From: Dysgonomonas mossii DSM 22836
GTDB taxonomy: Bacteria; Bacteroidota; Bacteroidia; Bacteroidales; Dysgonomonadaceae
DNA length: 64,000 bases
Assembly: GCF_000213575.1 (NCBI RefSeq)
Contig: NZ_GL892006.1
Span: forward strand, 82,614-146,613
Direction: 5' to 3'
The translations under genes were made by a program, and so were the position numbers. A model generated the notes under the pieces. It was not told the origin of the DNA. It saw only the letters and a program-made list of their open reading frames with translations, and ran no database searches. Each line of letters starts with the position of its first letter. Within the stretch, counting starts at the first letter, position 1. Below, one piece after another: positions 1-8,302 of the stretch.

Positions 1-33
1 GCTTTTGTTTTATTATAGAATAAGTCTAAATTC

Positions 34-630
34 TTAGAACACAAGGTTTACACCAATTTCTGTTTGGCTAAGATCGAAATCGAATCCGAAATTATCACCT
101 TTGATTCCAGCGTATTTTGCATGTTGATAACCTAAGAATCCGAATTTACCGGTTAAAGTAATTTTATCTGTAACATTAACTGCTACACCCGGACGGAAAC
201 CAACTTCCCAAGCATTTAATTTATACTTTTCAGCGGTAGTCTGACCTGTAGCTACCATATAATCTGTTTTTCCATAAGTATATGCTACGCCACCATCAAC
301 AAACAGGCTACCCATAGTTCCTTTTAGGAATGACATACGTAGGAAAGGATTTACTGTAAACGCGTCTTTGAAAATAATATCGGAATTTACAGAACCGTTT
401 AATGCTGGTTTATTGTGTGCATAACCCAATCTGATACCTACTCCCATATTATTAGTAAATGCATAACCTACTTCAGGAAGAATACGGTATGATGATACTC
501 TATCGCCACCATCAATTTTAGTACTGTTGAAACCAACGCTACCACCAACCCATATTTGACCAACATCTTGTGCTGAAACTGTTGCTGTTAGACCTAACAT
601 AATTGCAAGTGTAAAAAATAACTTTTTCAT
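34..630 (-). CDS. Outer-membrane beta-barrel protein (porin family)
   Basis: The 198-residue product opens with a classic signal peptide (MKKLFFTLAIMLGLTATVSAQ region, cleavage expected after the Ala-Gln near residue 21). The rest alternates polar and hydrophobic residues in short strands (for example FGFLGYQHAKYAG), with many Gly/Tyr/Phe, and ends in an aromatic residue (VNLVF), as outer-membrane barrels do. Length and pattern fit the small OMP beta-barrel families common in Bacteroidota, probably 8 strands. No enzymatic motif is visible, so a structural or porin-like role in the outer membrane is inferred. It is divergent from the AraC-type regulator to its right, across a 300-bp region with repeats. 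Confidence 0.8.
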   Translation of the reverse strand: MKKLFFTLAIMLGLTATVSAQDVGQIWVGGSVGFNSTKIDGGDRVSSYRILPEVGYAFTNNMGVGIRLGYAHNKPALNGSVNSDIIFKDAFTVNPFLRMSFLKGTMGSLFVDGGVAYTYGKTDYMVATGQTTAEKYKLNAWEVGFRPGVAVNVTDKITLTGKFGFLGYQHAKYAGIKGDNFGFDFDLSQTEIGVNLVF

Positions 631-717
631 AACTTTTAATTTTTGTTTTTAATTTACCTTTATTTAATTAACTCAATCTTTTAAGATATTCTCTTATTGA
701 TGAAGACAAAGGTCTAA

Positions 718-748
718 CAAAATAGATAACGACAAAAGGTCTATTTTG
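718..748. promoter_or_regulatory. Inverted repeat in the divergent omp/araC intergenic region
   Basis: CAAAATAGA (718-726) is repeated in inverse as TCTATTTTG (740-748) with a 13-bp spacer. It lies about 90 bp upstream of the outer-membrane protein start. The arms are perfect. A regulator site is possible, but nothing in the sequence names the protein that binds it. Confidence 0.35.
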
Positions 749-760
749 GCTTAAAGATGT

Positions 761-847
761 TCTAAAATTCTTTTTAGGCATAACTTTGAAAAATTGTTGA
801 CAACAAAAACAGTCTAAAGTTCTTATTATATGTTCAAAAGTTCTTTT
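761..847. promoter_or_regulatory. Phased direct repeats upstream of AraC-type gene
   Basis: Three related elements TCTAAAATTCTT (761), TCTAAAGTTCTT (813) and TTCAAAAGTTCTT (833) all carry TTCTT, at 768, 820 and 841. The spacings of 52 and 21 bp are close to five and two helical turns, as is typical for tandem AraC-family binding sites. They sit 30-110 bp upstream of the proposed promoter of the AraC-type gene, so autoregulation or control of the divergent porin gene is plausible. Confidence 0.4.
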
Positions 848-878
848 CGACTTTTTCTATATTTCAATGAAAATAGAC

Positions 879-886
879 TATGTTTG
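879..886 (+). promoter_or_regulatory. -7 promoter box (TATGTTTG)
   Basis: TATGTTTG matches the Bacteroidota -7 consensus TAnnTTTG. It lies inside what would be the coding region if the AraC-type gene began at 867, and about 44 bp before the ATG at 930, so it argues for the later start. No clear -33 TTG is present. Confidence 0.5.
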
Positions 887-929
887 CATTCATCTTAATC
901 GACTTTTTACACAAAAAGAATTCAAAATT

Positions 930-1817
930 ATGAAATTGGCAAAAATCCAACTAGAGGATATTTCAGAACATATAGATCCTTTTGCAATCAAAAATTTTAT
1001 TATATCCGATAAAGCAGTATTATTTCCTCCTCTGTCCTCCAATTTTCCGTTTATACTCGATGGCGTAGCTTTTGCCATTTGTATTAAAGGGAATGCTCGT
1101 ATAAAAATAAATTTCAAAGAATATAATATAGAGAAAAACATGATTATTACAATCATGCCTCAGTTTGTCACAGAATTTATCACACGTAGTGAAGATCTGA
1201 TGCTTGAGTTTTTAATTTTCTCTATAGATTTTCTCACAGAAATGCCCAATATATCGAACTTCGACATATCGAGAAGTATTATGCAAAACTCTTGTATAAA
1301 AATATCAGAAACGGAAGCCAACAAATATCTCGAGTTCCACTCCTTCATTGTTAAACAATACAAGCGCAGAGATCATCCATTTAGGAATGAAATGGCTAAA
1401 AGCCTCTTATATGCAATGCTAACCGAGATAGGTAATATATATTACAATCGGATCAAAGATGTAAGTGCGCACGAATGTGATAGCATGAATACATCTTCGC
1501 ATCAGGATGAATTAATCTCACGCTTTTTTAATCTATTATTGCAATATCACAAAAAAGAACGATCGTTACAGTTCTATGCGAGTGAAATGTGTCTCACTCC
1601 AAAATACTTATCAACTATTGTAAAAAACAGAACAGGCAGAACAGCCTTTATGTGGATAAATGAAGCCTTAATTGCTTCAGCAAAACATTTACTAAAAACA
1701 ACAACAAACACAATTTTACAGATATCGGACGAGCTTAATTTCCCCAATCCTTCTTTCTTCGGGCGATTTTTCAAGAAACATACAGGACTAACTCCCGTAC
1801 AATACAGAGATACTTAA
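930..1817 (+). CDS. AraC-family transcriptional regulator
   Basis: A 295-residue protein whose last ~90 residues form a typical AraC/XylS double helix-turn-helix: SLQFYASEMCLTPKYLSTIV is the first HTH, and ILQISDELNFPNPSFFGRFFKKHTGLTPVQYR carries the conserved second HTH ending in the G-x-TP-x-x-YR motif. The N-terminal ~190 residues look like a cupin-type sensing domain, common in Bacteroidota regulators of this size; the ligand is unknown. A frame-compatible ATG exists at 867, but a -7 box at 879-886 lies inside that extension, so 930 is preferred. It is divergent from the outer-membrane barrel gene, which may be its target (inference). Confidence 0.85.
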   Translation: MKLAKIQLEDISEHIDPFAIKNFIISDKAVLFPPLSSNFPFILDGVAFAICIKGNARIKINFKEYNIEKNMIITIMPQFVTEFITRSEDLMLEFLIFSIDFLTEMPNISNFDISRSIMQNSCIKISETEANKYLEFHSFIVKQYKRRDHPFRNEMAKSLLYAMLTEIGNIYYNRIKDVSAHECDSMNTSSHQDELISRFFNLLLQYHKKERSLQFYASEMCLTPKYLSTIVKNRTGRTAFMWINEALIASAKHLLKTTTNTILQISDELNFPNPSFFGRFFKKHTGLTPVQYRDT

Positions 1818-1885
1818 GACATTAGGGGGAAAGGATAGAATAAAACATAAATACAAGGAAAGGGTTTCGCGATAAAATCGAAATA

Positions 1886-2179
1886 TCATGATATAAACTT
1901 CCTAAGCAACGGGTTCTTTTTCATATCATCATATTTGCGAACTACTACCCCCAGCCTCTCGAATAGTTGACGGATAAGCGGATCAATATCCATTACATAC
2001 ACCTCTTTGATTCGCTTTGTTAATAACCAAAGAGCCAAATAATTGACGTCCTTTTTTACTATAATGTCTTTTTCGATCTCCACGACTGTATTACTGTCGG
2101 TATGCAAAACAATTATAGGTATTGTGTCTATATCGGAATCGTCAATCTTATCGTTTTTAAGAAATAATGCTATTTTCAT
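1886..2179 (-). CDS. Small conserved protein, NifX/NifB-like fold (DUF)
   Basis: 97 residues from the ATG at 2179; the longer frame from 2224 adds an unconvincing hydrophobic stretch from an alternative start. The protein starts MKIALFLKNDKIDD and has the motif KRIKEVYVMDIDPLIRQLFE followed by LGVVVRKYDDM and a C-terminal NPLLRKFI. This resembles the dinitrogenase iron-molybdenum cofactor-binding fold, in which a short beta-alpha protein ends after a 'hxxLGIxV' strand. No nitrogenase context exists here and no Cys or His ligand is visible, so the name reflects fold resemblance only. It stands alone between the AraC-type gene and ytxH-like gene, on the opposite strand to both. Confidence 0.55.
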   Translation of the reverse strand: MKIALFLKNDKIDDSDIDTIPIIVLHTDSNTVVEIEKDIIVKKDVNYLALWLLTKRIKEVYVMDIDPLIRQLFERLGVVVRKYDDMKKNPLLRKFIS

Positions 2180-2350
2180 AAGATTAACTTTTAGGTAAAG
2201 TTGATAAATATATATGATCGTCAAAAGTCCTATAAAGCGGTATAAGTGTCCTAAATATCGTAAATTACTATTATTTGAACAAAGTATGTCTTCGTTATGT
2301 TTAAAATAAAGAGTATACTACACATTAATATTAAATAAAAAAGAAACATT

Positions 2351-2623
2351 ATGAAGAAACTATTAATCGGAGCAGCAGCCGGTATAGGTCTTGCTCTCGT
2401 TATTTATAAGTTGGCAGAAAGTGGTAAATTAGATTGTGTATGCGATGACTTGAATAAATTGTCAGGTCAGGCCAAGAAAAAAATAAAGGACGGTATTGAT
2501 GTTGGAAAAAACCAACTGGAATATCTAAAGGAACGTGCAGCCTACAAGTCTGAACAATTAAGCGAATTAGCTGATGAAGTGGAAAAGAAAGTTTTGGACA
2601 AATTAAATAAAGCTAAAAGCTAA
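2351..2623 (+). CDS. YtxH-like small membrane-anchored protein
   Basis: 90 residues. An N-terminal hydrophobic segment with small residues (KLLIGAAAGIGLALVIYKLA) is followed by a long charged helix rich in Lys/Glu/Asp with heptad-like spacing, the layout of YtxH/gas-vesicle-like stress proteins. It probably sits in the inner membrane with the charged helix in the cytoplasm. The two Cys in the LDCVCDD stretch are unusual for the family and might be a metal or disulfide site. It is monocistronic and ends at a perfect hairpin shared with the convergent peptidase gene. Confidence 0.6.
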   Translation: MKKLLIGAAAGIGLALVIYKLAESGKLDCVCDDLNKLSGQAKKKIKDGIDVGKNQLEYLKERAAYKSEQLSELADEVEKKVLDKLNKAKS

Positions 2624-2652
2624 CTCCGAAATTACTGATTTATAAAGAAACA

Positions 2653-2682
2653 AAAAGGAATGCTAACGTTAGCATTCCTTTT
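2653..2682. terminator. Bidirectional terminator, perfect 15-bp palindrome
   Basis: The arms 2653-2667 and 2668-2682 are perfect inverse complements (AAAAGGAATGCTAAC and its complement), A-rich on one side and T-rich on the other. It sits 30 bp after the YtxH-like stop and 23 bp after the convergent peptidase stop, which is the right place for a terminator serving both. Confidence 0.85.
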
Positions 2683-2704
2683 GTATGTAAAGAAAATGTC
2701 TTAT

Positions 2705-4858
2705 TTACATATTCGTTTTTAGGAACTTAATAACCTTTTCATATAAATAAGTTCTGTTGGCAGCACCTCGTATCGAGTGGTCTTTATCCGTAAACACAAA
2801 CATATCGAATTGTTTGTTGGCTTTGACCAATGCTGCGGCATAGTCCATTGTATTTTGGAAATGTACATTATCGTCGGCAGAACCATGTATTAATAATAAA
2901 TTGCCCTCTAATTTGTTAGCGAGCAAAATCGGAGAGCCTGATTGGTATCCGGCTGCATTTTGCTGTGGAGTACGCATAAAGCGTTCTGCATATACAGAGT
3001 CATAAAATTTCCAATCGGTAACAGGAGCAATAGCAACTCCGGCTTTGAATACGCCATTCCCCCGGCTCATACTCATCAGAACATTGTATCCACCATAACT
3101 CCATCCCCAAATAGCGATTTTGCTTCCATCAATATAAGGCAAAGAAGCGAAATGTCTTGCAGCAGCTGCTTGATCGTCCGATTCGTATATACCCAAATTC
3201 ATATATGTACACTTACGAAAGTCTTCCCCTCTGGCTGCAGTTCCTCGTCCGTCAACACAAGCGACAATAAAACCTTGAGTCGTAAGATAATCTGTCCAGT
3301 CTACACCGTACTTATCTGCTACCTGTTGCGAATTAGGTCCACTATACTGCACCATTACCAACGGGTACTTGCGGGATGGATTGAAGTCTACCGGTTTCAT
3401 TATATACGCATTCAGGTCTTGTCCATCAGCCGCTTTTACAGTAATAAACTCCTTTTTAGGTAAATTGAGTCCGGCTAATGTATTTTTCAATTTAGCATTA
3501 TCCTCCAATACTCGAAGCTCTTTTCCTGTAGCATCGTGTACGGTAACAATCCGAGGTGTCGAGATATTGGTATAGCTATTGATGTAATATTTTCCATTCT
3601 TGCTGAATGTTGCACCATTAGTTCCTTGCTTTGTAGACAATTTGGTTTTGATTCCTTTCACCATATCTACTTTATAGATTGCTCTTTGGAGAGGGCTGTC
3701 TTCTGCAGCTTCATAAAAAACTGTTTTAGAAACCGGATCAACAGCCAATAGGCTTGTTACATCGTAGTTTCCGGAAGTCAATTTCTTTTGCTGAGCACCA
3801 TTCTTATCATAAAGATATATATGAGAATAACCATCCTTTTCGCTAACATACACAAACTGATTGCCAAAGAAGTATATATAGTTTAACAATTCAGAGTCTA
3901 TATATCTGCTGTTCTCTTCATGAAGGATAGAGCGGCATACCGATGAGCGTGCATTTGCAAGAAACAGATCAAATTTATTCTGCTCTCTGTTCAATGTCAT
4001 TATTGCTAAATCATCTCCGGTAGGTAAAAACTGTATACGAGGGATATACTCAACATTATCAGGTATATTCATTTTCCGTATTGTCTTCGAGTCAATATCG
4101 AATACGTTACATGTTACTTTCGAATTTTGTTCTCCGGCCTTCGGATATTTAAACGAGAATGAAGTCGGGTAAAGGTTGTTTTCATACATCTGCATCGAAT
4201 ACTGAGGCACATTTGTTTCGTCGAATCTTACAAATGCCAACAAACGCCCGTCTTCAGAAAAATCCATAATACTGGTTGTTGCAAACTCTTCTTCATATAC
4301 CCAATCTGTTCCCCCATTGATTATTTTACCCAATGCTCCATCTTTTGTTATCTGAGATTCTGTATCATAATCAAACTTGACAAGCCATATATTGTTGTTG
4401 ATAACATAGGCCAACATTCTTCCATCTTTAGAGAAAGTCGGGATTGATTGCTTTTCTTTATTTTCGGTCAGTTTTCTAACTAAATTTCGTCTAATATCGT
4501 AATAATAGTAATTTGCTTTGAATGAATGACGATAGATCGGTTCGTAATCATTATACACTACCAGGCGTTTCTCATCGGGGCTGATTATAAATCCCTGAAA
4601 TGAACTAAACGTACATTCACGTGCCTTATTAACATTAAACAGAGTATCGGTAGGCAAACCTGTTTTGTACGAATACTTAATGATCATTGTATTTTTATTA
4701 TCTGCCTGAAAATAAGATTCCCCATCGGCAGATGATACAACCGGCTGAACTCCACGAGCAGAGTATTTGCCAGAATTAATATCCATAAGGTCTAAACGTT
4801 GCGCACTTGCTGTTGTTAAGACAAAACAAGCAAGCAGCAATCCTAAAACATTTTTCAT
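2705..4858 (-). CDS. Dipeptidyl peptidase IV (S9 family serine peptidase)
   Basis: A 717-residue exported peptidase that removes X-Pro/X-Ala dipeptides from peptide N-termini in the periplasm. The start at 4858 gives a proper signal peptide (MKNVLGLLLACFVLTTASAQ); the open frame continues upstream to 4954 but that extension breaks it. An N-terminal 8-bladed propeller (about residues 40-450) carries DWVYEEEF near residue 188, the double-Glu motif that binds the substrate amino terminus and marks DPP4. The C-terminal alpha/beta hydrolase has the nucleophile in GWSYGGY (Ser near 586), Asp in GSADDNVHF (near 660) and His in DKDHSIRG (near 694). Length is normal. It helps asaccharolytic peptide use or cell-surface protein processing in Bacteroidales. 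Confidence 0.93.
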   Translation of the reverse strand: MKNVLGLLLACFVLTTASAQRLDLMDINSGKYSARGVQPVVSSADGESYFQADNKNTMIIKYSYKTGLPTDTLFNVNKARECTFSSFQGFIISPDEKRLVVYNDYEPIYRHSFKANYYYYDIRRNLVRKLTENKEKQSIPTFSKDGRMLAYVINNNIWLVKFDYDTESQITKDGALGKIINGGTDWVYEEEFATTSIMDFSEDGRLLAFVRFDETNVPQYSMQMYENNLYPTSFSFKYPKAGEQNSKVTCNVFDIDSKTIRKMNIPDNVEYIPRIQFLPTGDDLAIMTLNREQNKFDLFLANARSSVCRSILHEENSRYIDSELLNYIYFFGNQFVYVSEKDGYSHIYLYDKNGAQQKKLTSGNYDVTSLLAVDPVSKTVFYEAAEDSPLQRAIYKVDMVKGIKTKLSTKQGTNGATFSKNGKYYINSYTNISTPRIVTVHDATGKELRVLEDNAKLKNTLAGLNLPKKEFITVKAADGQDLNAYIMKPVDFNPSRKYPLVMVQYSGPNSQQVADKYGVDWTDYLTTQGFIVACVDGRGTAARGEDFRKCTYMNLGIYESDDQAAAARHFASLPYIDGSKIAIWGWSYGGYNVLMSMSRGNGVFKAGVAIAPVTDWKFYDSVYAERFMRTPQQNAAGYQSGSPILLANKLEGNLLLIHGSADDNVHFQNTMDYAAALVKANKQFDMFVFTDKDHSIRGAANRTYLYEKVIKFLKTNM

Positions 4859-4879
4859 ATCAATAGCATTTATTTTTGA

Positions 4880-4887
4880 CAAATATA
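4880..4887 (-). promoter_or_regulatory. -7 promoter box for peptidase gene (TATATTTG)
   Basis: The minus strand reads TATATTTG, an exact TAnnTTTG match, ending 21 bp before the ATG at 4858. It supports that start over 4954. Confidence 0.5.
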
Positions 4888-4932
4888 TCAATTTTCGATG
4901 GGAGTTGTAAATGATATATCGTATTAAATAGA

Positions 4933-4962
4933 AATAACCTTTGACCAAGGCCAAAGGTTATT
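4933..4962 (-). terminator. Hairpin after the GH13 gene
   Basis: AATAACCTTTG (4933-4943) pairs perfectly with CAAAGGTTATT (4952-4962) around an 8-base loop. It lies about 50 bp past the GH13 stop, before the peptidase promoter. The T-run on the minus strand is broken, so termination may be weak. Confidence 0.6.
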
Positions 4963-5013
4963 GTAAAAACACCTAAAGTAATACGTAGTTTTTAAAGTTC
5001 CATTTGTGTGTTT

Positions 5014-6885
5014 TTATTTGCTTATATATAACCGATATTCTCCCGGTTGAAGTGTAATATCTATAGAGTTATCAGATACATTTAGTTGGTTACCCGTAAA
5101 ATAATCCTGCCAGTTACCTGTTTTTCCGAAATTAACCTTTTGAGTTAATTCTGTGACATCAAAATTAGCTATAGCACAGATAGACTCTGTTGATGATTTC
5201 AATAATATTTGTTTATACTGATTTGCTAAATCAATAGTATAGTCACTCGTATAAAAGGTCGTATTCGTATTACGAAGTTTGTTCATTTTAGCAAACACAT
5301 CGTAGAGGTTCTTTCTTGCAGGCACATCATAATATTCCCAATGAGGAGGCTTTTCTCCTAAGCGGTCATTATTTAATTCCTCATCATAGCCCAGCTCTCC
5401 GAATTGCCAGATCATTTTAGGCCCCGGTAACGACATCAAGATAACCGCTGCGGCTTCTGTGCGTTTTAGGCCTGTAGCTAGATTTTTCACATTGTAATCA
5501 CCGTAGCTTTTTCCATACGAATTATTTTTGAACATAATTCGTTCTTCATCATGGCTTTCCATATAAGCTACCAAATTTGGTTTCGACCAGCTTCTTGCTT
5601 TGTACGAAGCCCATGACACATCACCTTTTAGACCATTGTCTCCGGCTTCAGCCCCCCAACCCATCGTTACCTCATTGAAGTTATAATTCATATTACCCCA
5701 TAGTTTAATTCCATAGTCTGCGAGTATTTTTTCTTCATCATTGGCTGTTAGATGCTCAAAAATGACAATTGCATCAGATTTTCGTTTCCAGATTTCGGAA
5801 GCCATTCTTTTAAGTATAGTTATACGGCTATCGTCTCTATTCCAACCATCACCTTTTGTATTGGTAAAACCTTTTGTAAAGTCGAAACGAAATCCATCTA
5901 CCTTGTATTCTTTCATCCAATATGCACAAACACTGTCTACAAATGCCTGCGTGTATTTACTTTCATGATTAAAATCATATCCCCATGAGTAACTGGAGTT
6001 AGGTGATGTTTTATTGTACCAAGGATTATCGGCTGTAGGGTTTTTATCGCTACCCTGATACATCCTCACCATCGGGCTTTGTCCATAGCTATGATTCAGT
6101 ACCATATCCATTATCACAGCAATACCATTAGAATGGCATGCGTCAATAAATGCTTTATAGTCGTTGGATGTACCATATGCTTTATCTGTAGCAAAATAGA
6201 ATGACGGGTTATATCCCCAACTATTATTACCCTCAAACTCATTGAACGGCATTAGCTCTATAGCATTTACTCCAAGATTTTTAAGGTAGCTTATTTTTTC
6301 TTGTACAGCCTTAATTGTACCCTGCTCTGTAAAATCACGAATAAGTATCTCGTAGATAACCATGTTATCCGGCTTATCAACTCTAAAAGTATTTACTTTC
6401 CAAGAATAAGAAGCCGGAGCTGTATTTACTACCATAGCTATTTCGGAAGTCTTTCCCGTAGGGTATTGTATCAAATTAGGATATACATTATTAGAGATAT
6501 AACGATCATTATCTGGATCAGAAACTTTAGATGTATAGGGGTCTGCTATCCTTATCGAATTATCTATGAGGTATTGACATATATACTCCTTCCCTTTTTG
6601 GAGATTACCTATTTTTATCCAAAAACGATCTCCGTCTTTTTTCATCTTATAGCTATCCGAAACCGTCCAATTATTGAAGTCTCCGATAAGGTGAACCGTT
6701 TGTTTTTTGGGAGCAAAAAGAACAAAAGCCAATGAGTCGTCACTGATAACAGTAATACCATCTCTAAGGCTGCCTATTGTTGGCGTTACAGGTACTTCGG
6801 GGATATCAGGATTGTTGGGACCATTATCACTGCATGATAAAAATATGCATAGTACTAGAGGGAAAAAGAATCTTAATAATTTCAT
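5014..6885 (-). CDS. GH13 alpha-amylase-family lipoprotein with N-terminal CBM48-like domain
   Basis: A 623-residue lipoprotein (MKLLRFFFPLVLCIFLSC, lipid Cys near residue 18) that probably hydrolyses alpha-1,4-glucan at the cell envelope. A Pro-rich linker leads to an E-set/CBM48-like domain (VHLIGDFNNW near residue 70), as in branching and debranching enzymes. The GH13 barrel shows all four conserved regions: DMVLNHS (near 260), GFRFDF with the nucleophile Asp (near 330), IFEHL with the acid/base Glu (near 376) and ESHDEERI with the third Asp (near 446). A beta-sheet C-domain closes it. No susC/susD pair is adjacent, so it is an orphan starch enzyme rather than part of a full utilisation locus. 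Exact specificity (amylase, neopullulanase) cannot be read from sequence. Confidence 0.9.
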   Translation of the reverse strand: MKLLRFFFPLVLCIFLSCSDNGPNNPDIPEVPVTPTIGSLRDGITVISDDSLAFVLFAPKKQTVHLIGDFNNWTVSDSYKMKKDGDRFWIKIGNLQKGKEYICQYLIDNSIRIADPYTSKVSDPDNDRYISNNVYPNLIQYPTGKTSEIAMVVNTAPASYSWKVNTFRVDKPDNMVIYEILIRDFTEQGTIKAVQEKISYLKNLGVNAIELMPFNEFEGNNSWGYNPSFYFATDKAYGTSNDYKAFIDACHSNGIAVIMDMVLNHSYGQSPMVRMYQGSDKNPTADNPWYNKTSPNSSYSWGYDFNHESKYTQAFVDSVCAYWMKEYKVDGFRFDFTKGFTNTKGDGWNRDDSRITILKRMASEIWKRKSDAIVIFEHLTANDEEKILADYGIKLWGNMNYNFNEVTMGWGAEAGDNGLKGDVSWASYKARSWSKPNLVAYMESHDEERIMFKNNSYGKSYGDYNVKNLATGLKRTEAAAVILMSLPGPKMIWQFGELGYDEELNNDRLGEKPPHWEYYDVPARKNLYDVFAKMNKLRNTNTTFYTSDYTIDLANQYKQILLKSSTESICAIANFDVTELTQKVNFGKTGNWQDYFTGNQLNVSDNSIDITLQPGEYRLYISK

Positions 6886-6935
6886 GATACGAATAAGTGT
6901 ATTAGGTTATTTTGGCACAATAGCCTTCCGTATTA

Positions 6936-6943
6936 CAAATCTA
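6936..6943 (-). promoter_or_regulatory. -7 promoter box for GH13 gene (TAGATTTG)
   Basis: The minus strand reads TAGATTTG (TAnnTTTG) about 50 bp upstream of the GH13 ATG. No good -33 TTG is seen, which would fit a promoter that needs an activator. Confidence 0.45.
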
Positions 6944-6993
6944 TGGCTTTTGATCCGACCGTTATTATCCTGAATAAACTACTTGCATAAAAA

Positions 6994-7015
6994 AGAATGC
7001 AAACGTTTGCATTCT
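6994..7015. promoter_or_regulatory. Palindrome with LacI-type core upstream of GH13 gene
   Basis: A perfect 22-bp palindrome with arms AGAATGCAAAC and its complement. The centre GCAAACGTTTGC is the form typical of LacI/PurR-family operators. It sits about 50-80 bp upstream of the GH13 -7 box. It is also followed by a T-run on the minus strand, so it could instead be a second terminator; a separate hairpin already serves the upstream B12 operon, which makes the operator reading attractive. Confidence 0.45.
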
Positions 7016-7091
7016 AAACAATTAGTATTTCCCATTATATAAATATGTTGTTGCGTTCGATTAAATAAGATTATAAGAAGAGTAAATATAG

Positions 7092-7128
7092 AAAAGGCGC
7101 CGGATCAATTAAGATTCCAACGCCTTTT
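7092..7128 (-). terminator. Terminator of the B12 uptake operon
   Basis: AAAAGGCG (7092-7099) pairs with CGCCTTTT (7121-7128), with partial further pairing inside the loop. It lies 20 bp past the last gene of the minus-strand operon, and the stem ends in a T-tract on that strand. Confidence 0.7.
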
Positions 7129-7148
7129 GCTTACCTATATATAAATAA

Positions 7149-8297
7149 TCATTCACTAATCCGTTTATAGTATTTCGGCTTATAGTCAGGGAAGAGATCC
7201 GGATGAAATACAGAGGCCATATCTTTTAAGATATAGTCGGGATGTATTGGCAAATCTTCGTAATAACTGCTATAAGCGGTGTTGCATCCATATATGTTTT
7301 TACTTTTGAATGCTTTAAAATAGGAATATGGCTTATATTCTTTCTCAAGACTTGTATAAGTCATATCCGATGGAGTGTTGTATTTGATAATCCAGATGTC
7401 AGCCTCTCCTGCCTTGTCAAAAACTATTTCGAAGTTAAGAGGCATATATGATGTTGATTTGTCTTCATTCCATGGATATATTGCTCCAGCATCAGACAAC
7501 ATATTGGACATAAAGCTTCTGCCACCCGGCATATTCCATTTTCCTTGATAAGGTATATCCGGGAGTACAGAAGGTCTTTTTGTTACATTGGCTACTATCT
7601 CTTTTACTTCTTTATAATTTTTCTCTGTTATTGCAAAGAGAGAGTCGGCGTAATGTTCTTTTCCTGTAAATAAAGAGTAAAAACGAATCCATTCAGCACG
7701 CCCCAGTGGGTGAGACTCTGTATAGTCTACAGTTTCGAGTATCGGAATATTTGTTCTCTCCACATTACCGTATGTCCAACCCTGTATTGGCGTAGCAAAA
7801 ATAGCATCGGGATTCAACATAATTATTTTCTCGACATCCGGCTTACTAGCCATTCCCAAATTTTCTATTTCGCCGTTTTTTACACGCTGCTGAATTACAT
7901 CTAATTTTATATACTGCGGCTCACAAACTCCTTTTATAATATCTATTTGCCCCAATTCATTCAGAGATGAACAATGGATCGTAGAATATGTAGCTACATT
8001 CTGAAGTGGAACTTTCACAACTACACCCTTCGGCAAATTGACAGGCAATTCTTTTGTTCGGTCTACAAGCACATAGGTATGTAACAACCGAGTAGTGTCC
8101 CACGGGTCACGTACAGTAACAAGGGTATAATCATTATACTTTTTCACTTGAAATCCTTTGGAATAATGGACTGTATAAACAGAGTCCGCCTGTTTATGCA
8201 GAGCACTCTCATCTTGTCCGACAGGCTTCTGTTTGTTGCAGCCCGTCAAGACAAGAATGATAGTGAAAAGTAGCGTGATATTGAATGATTTCATCAA
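7149..8297 (-). CDS. BtuF-like periplasmic binding lipoprotein (cobalamin/iron-siderophore type)
   Basis: A 382-residue lipoprotein (MKSFNITLLFTIILVLTGC; lipid Cys near 20) of the helical-backbone metal-receptor family that delivers cobalamin or Fe-chelates to a BtuCD/FecCD ABC permease. Family signs are the N-lobe VTVRDPW-type strand, LNPDAIFATP in the middle (the usual 'PDLIIA' position) and a long linking helix before the C-lobe. The start is MM, at 8297 or 8294. It is third and last in an operon headed by a cobalamin riboswitch, and the upstream gene's stop is only 5 bp away, so cobalamin is the inferred ligand. No permease or ATPase follows; they must be encoded elsewhere. Confidence 0.8.
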   Translation of the reverse strand: MMKSFNITLLFTIILVLTGCNKQKPVGQDESALHKQADSVYTVHYSKGFQVKKYNDYTLVTVRDPWDTTRLLHTYVLVDRTKELPVNLPKGVVVKVPLQNVATYSTIHCSSLNELGQIDIIKGVCEPQYIKLDVIQQRVKNGEIENLGMASKPDVEKIIMLNPDAIFATPIQGWTYGNVERTNIPILETVDYTESHPLGRAEWIRFYSLFTGKEHYADSLFAITEKNYKEVKEIVANVTKRPSVLPDIPYQGKWNMPGGRSFMSNMLSDAGAIYPWNEDKSTSYMPLNFEIVFDKAGEADIWIIKYNTPSDMTYTSLEKEYKPYSYFKAFKSKNIYGCNTAYSSYYEDLPIHPDYILKDMASVFHPDLFPDYKPKYYKRISE

Positions 8298-8302
8298 TCA
8301 GT

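Noticed and set aside
867-929. Upstream extension of the AraC-type gene
   Set aside because: A -7 promoter box (879-886) lies inside it, so the start at 930 is better.
2653-2682. Palindrome read as a LacI-type operator (core TAACGTTA)
   Set aside because: It lies between two convergent stops with flanking A/T tracts, so a bidirectional terminator explains it.
2942-3463. 173-codon open frame on the plus strand inside the peptidase gene
   Set aside because: It is antisense to the DPP4 catalytic domain, has Cys/Ile-rich unlikely composition and no promoter; a shadow of the real gene.
6301-6735. 144-codon open frame on the plus strand inside the GH13 gene
   Set aside because: Arg/Tyr/Ile-rich antisense reading of a well-defined amylase domain.
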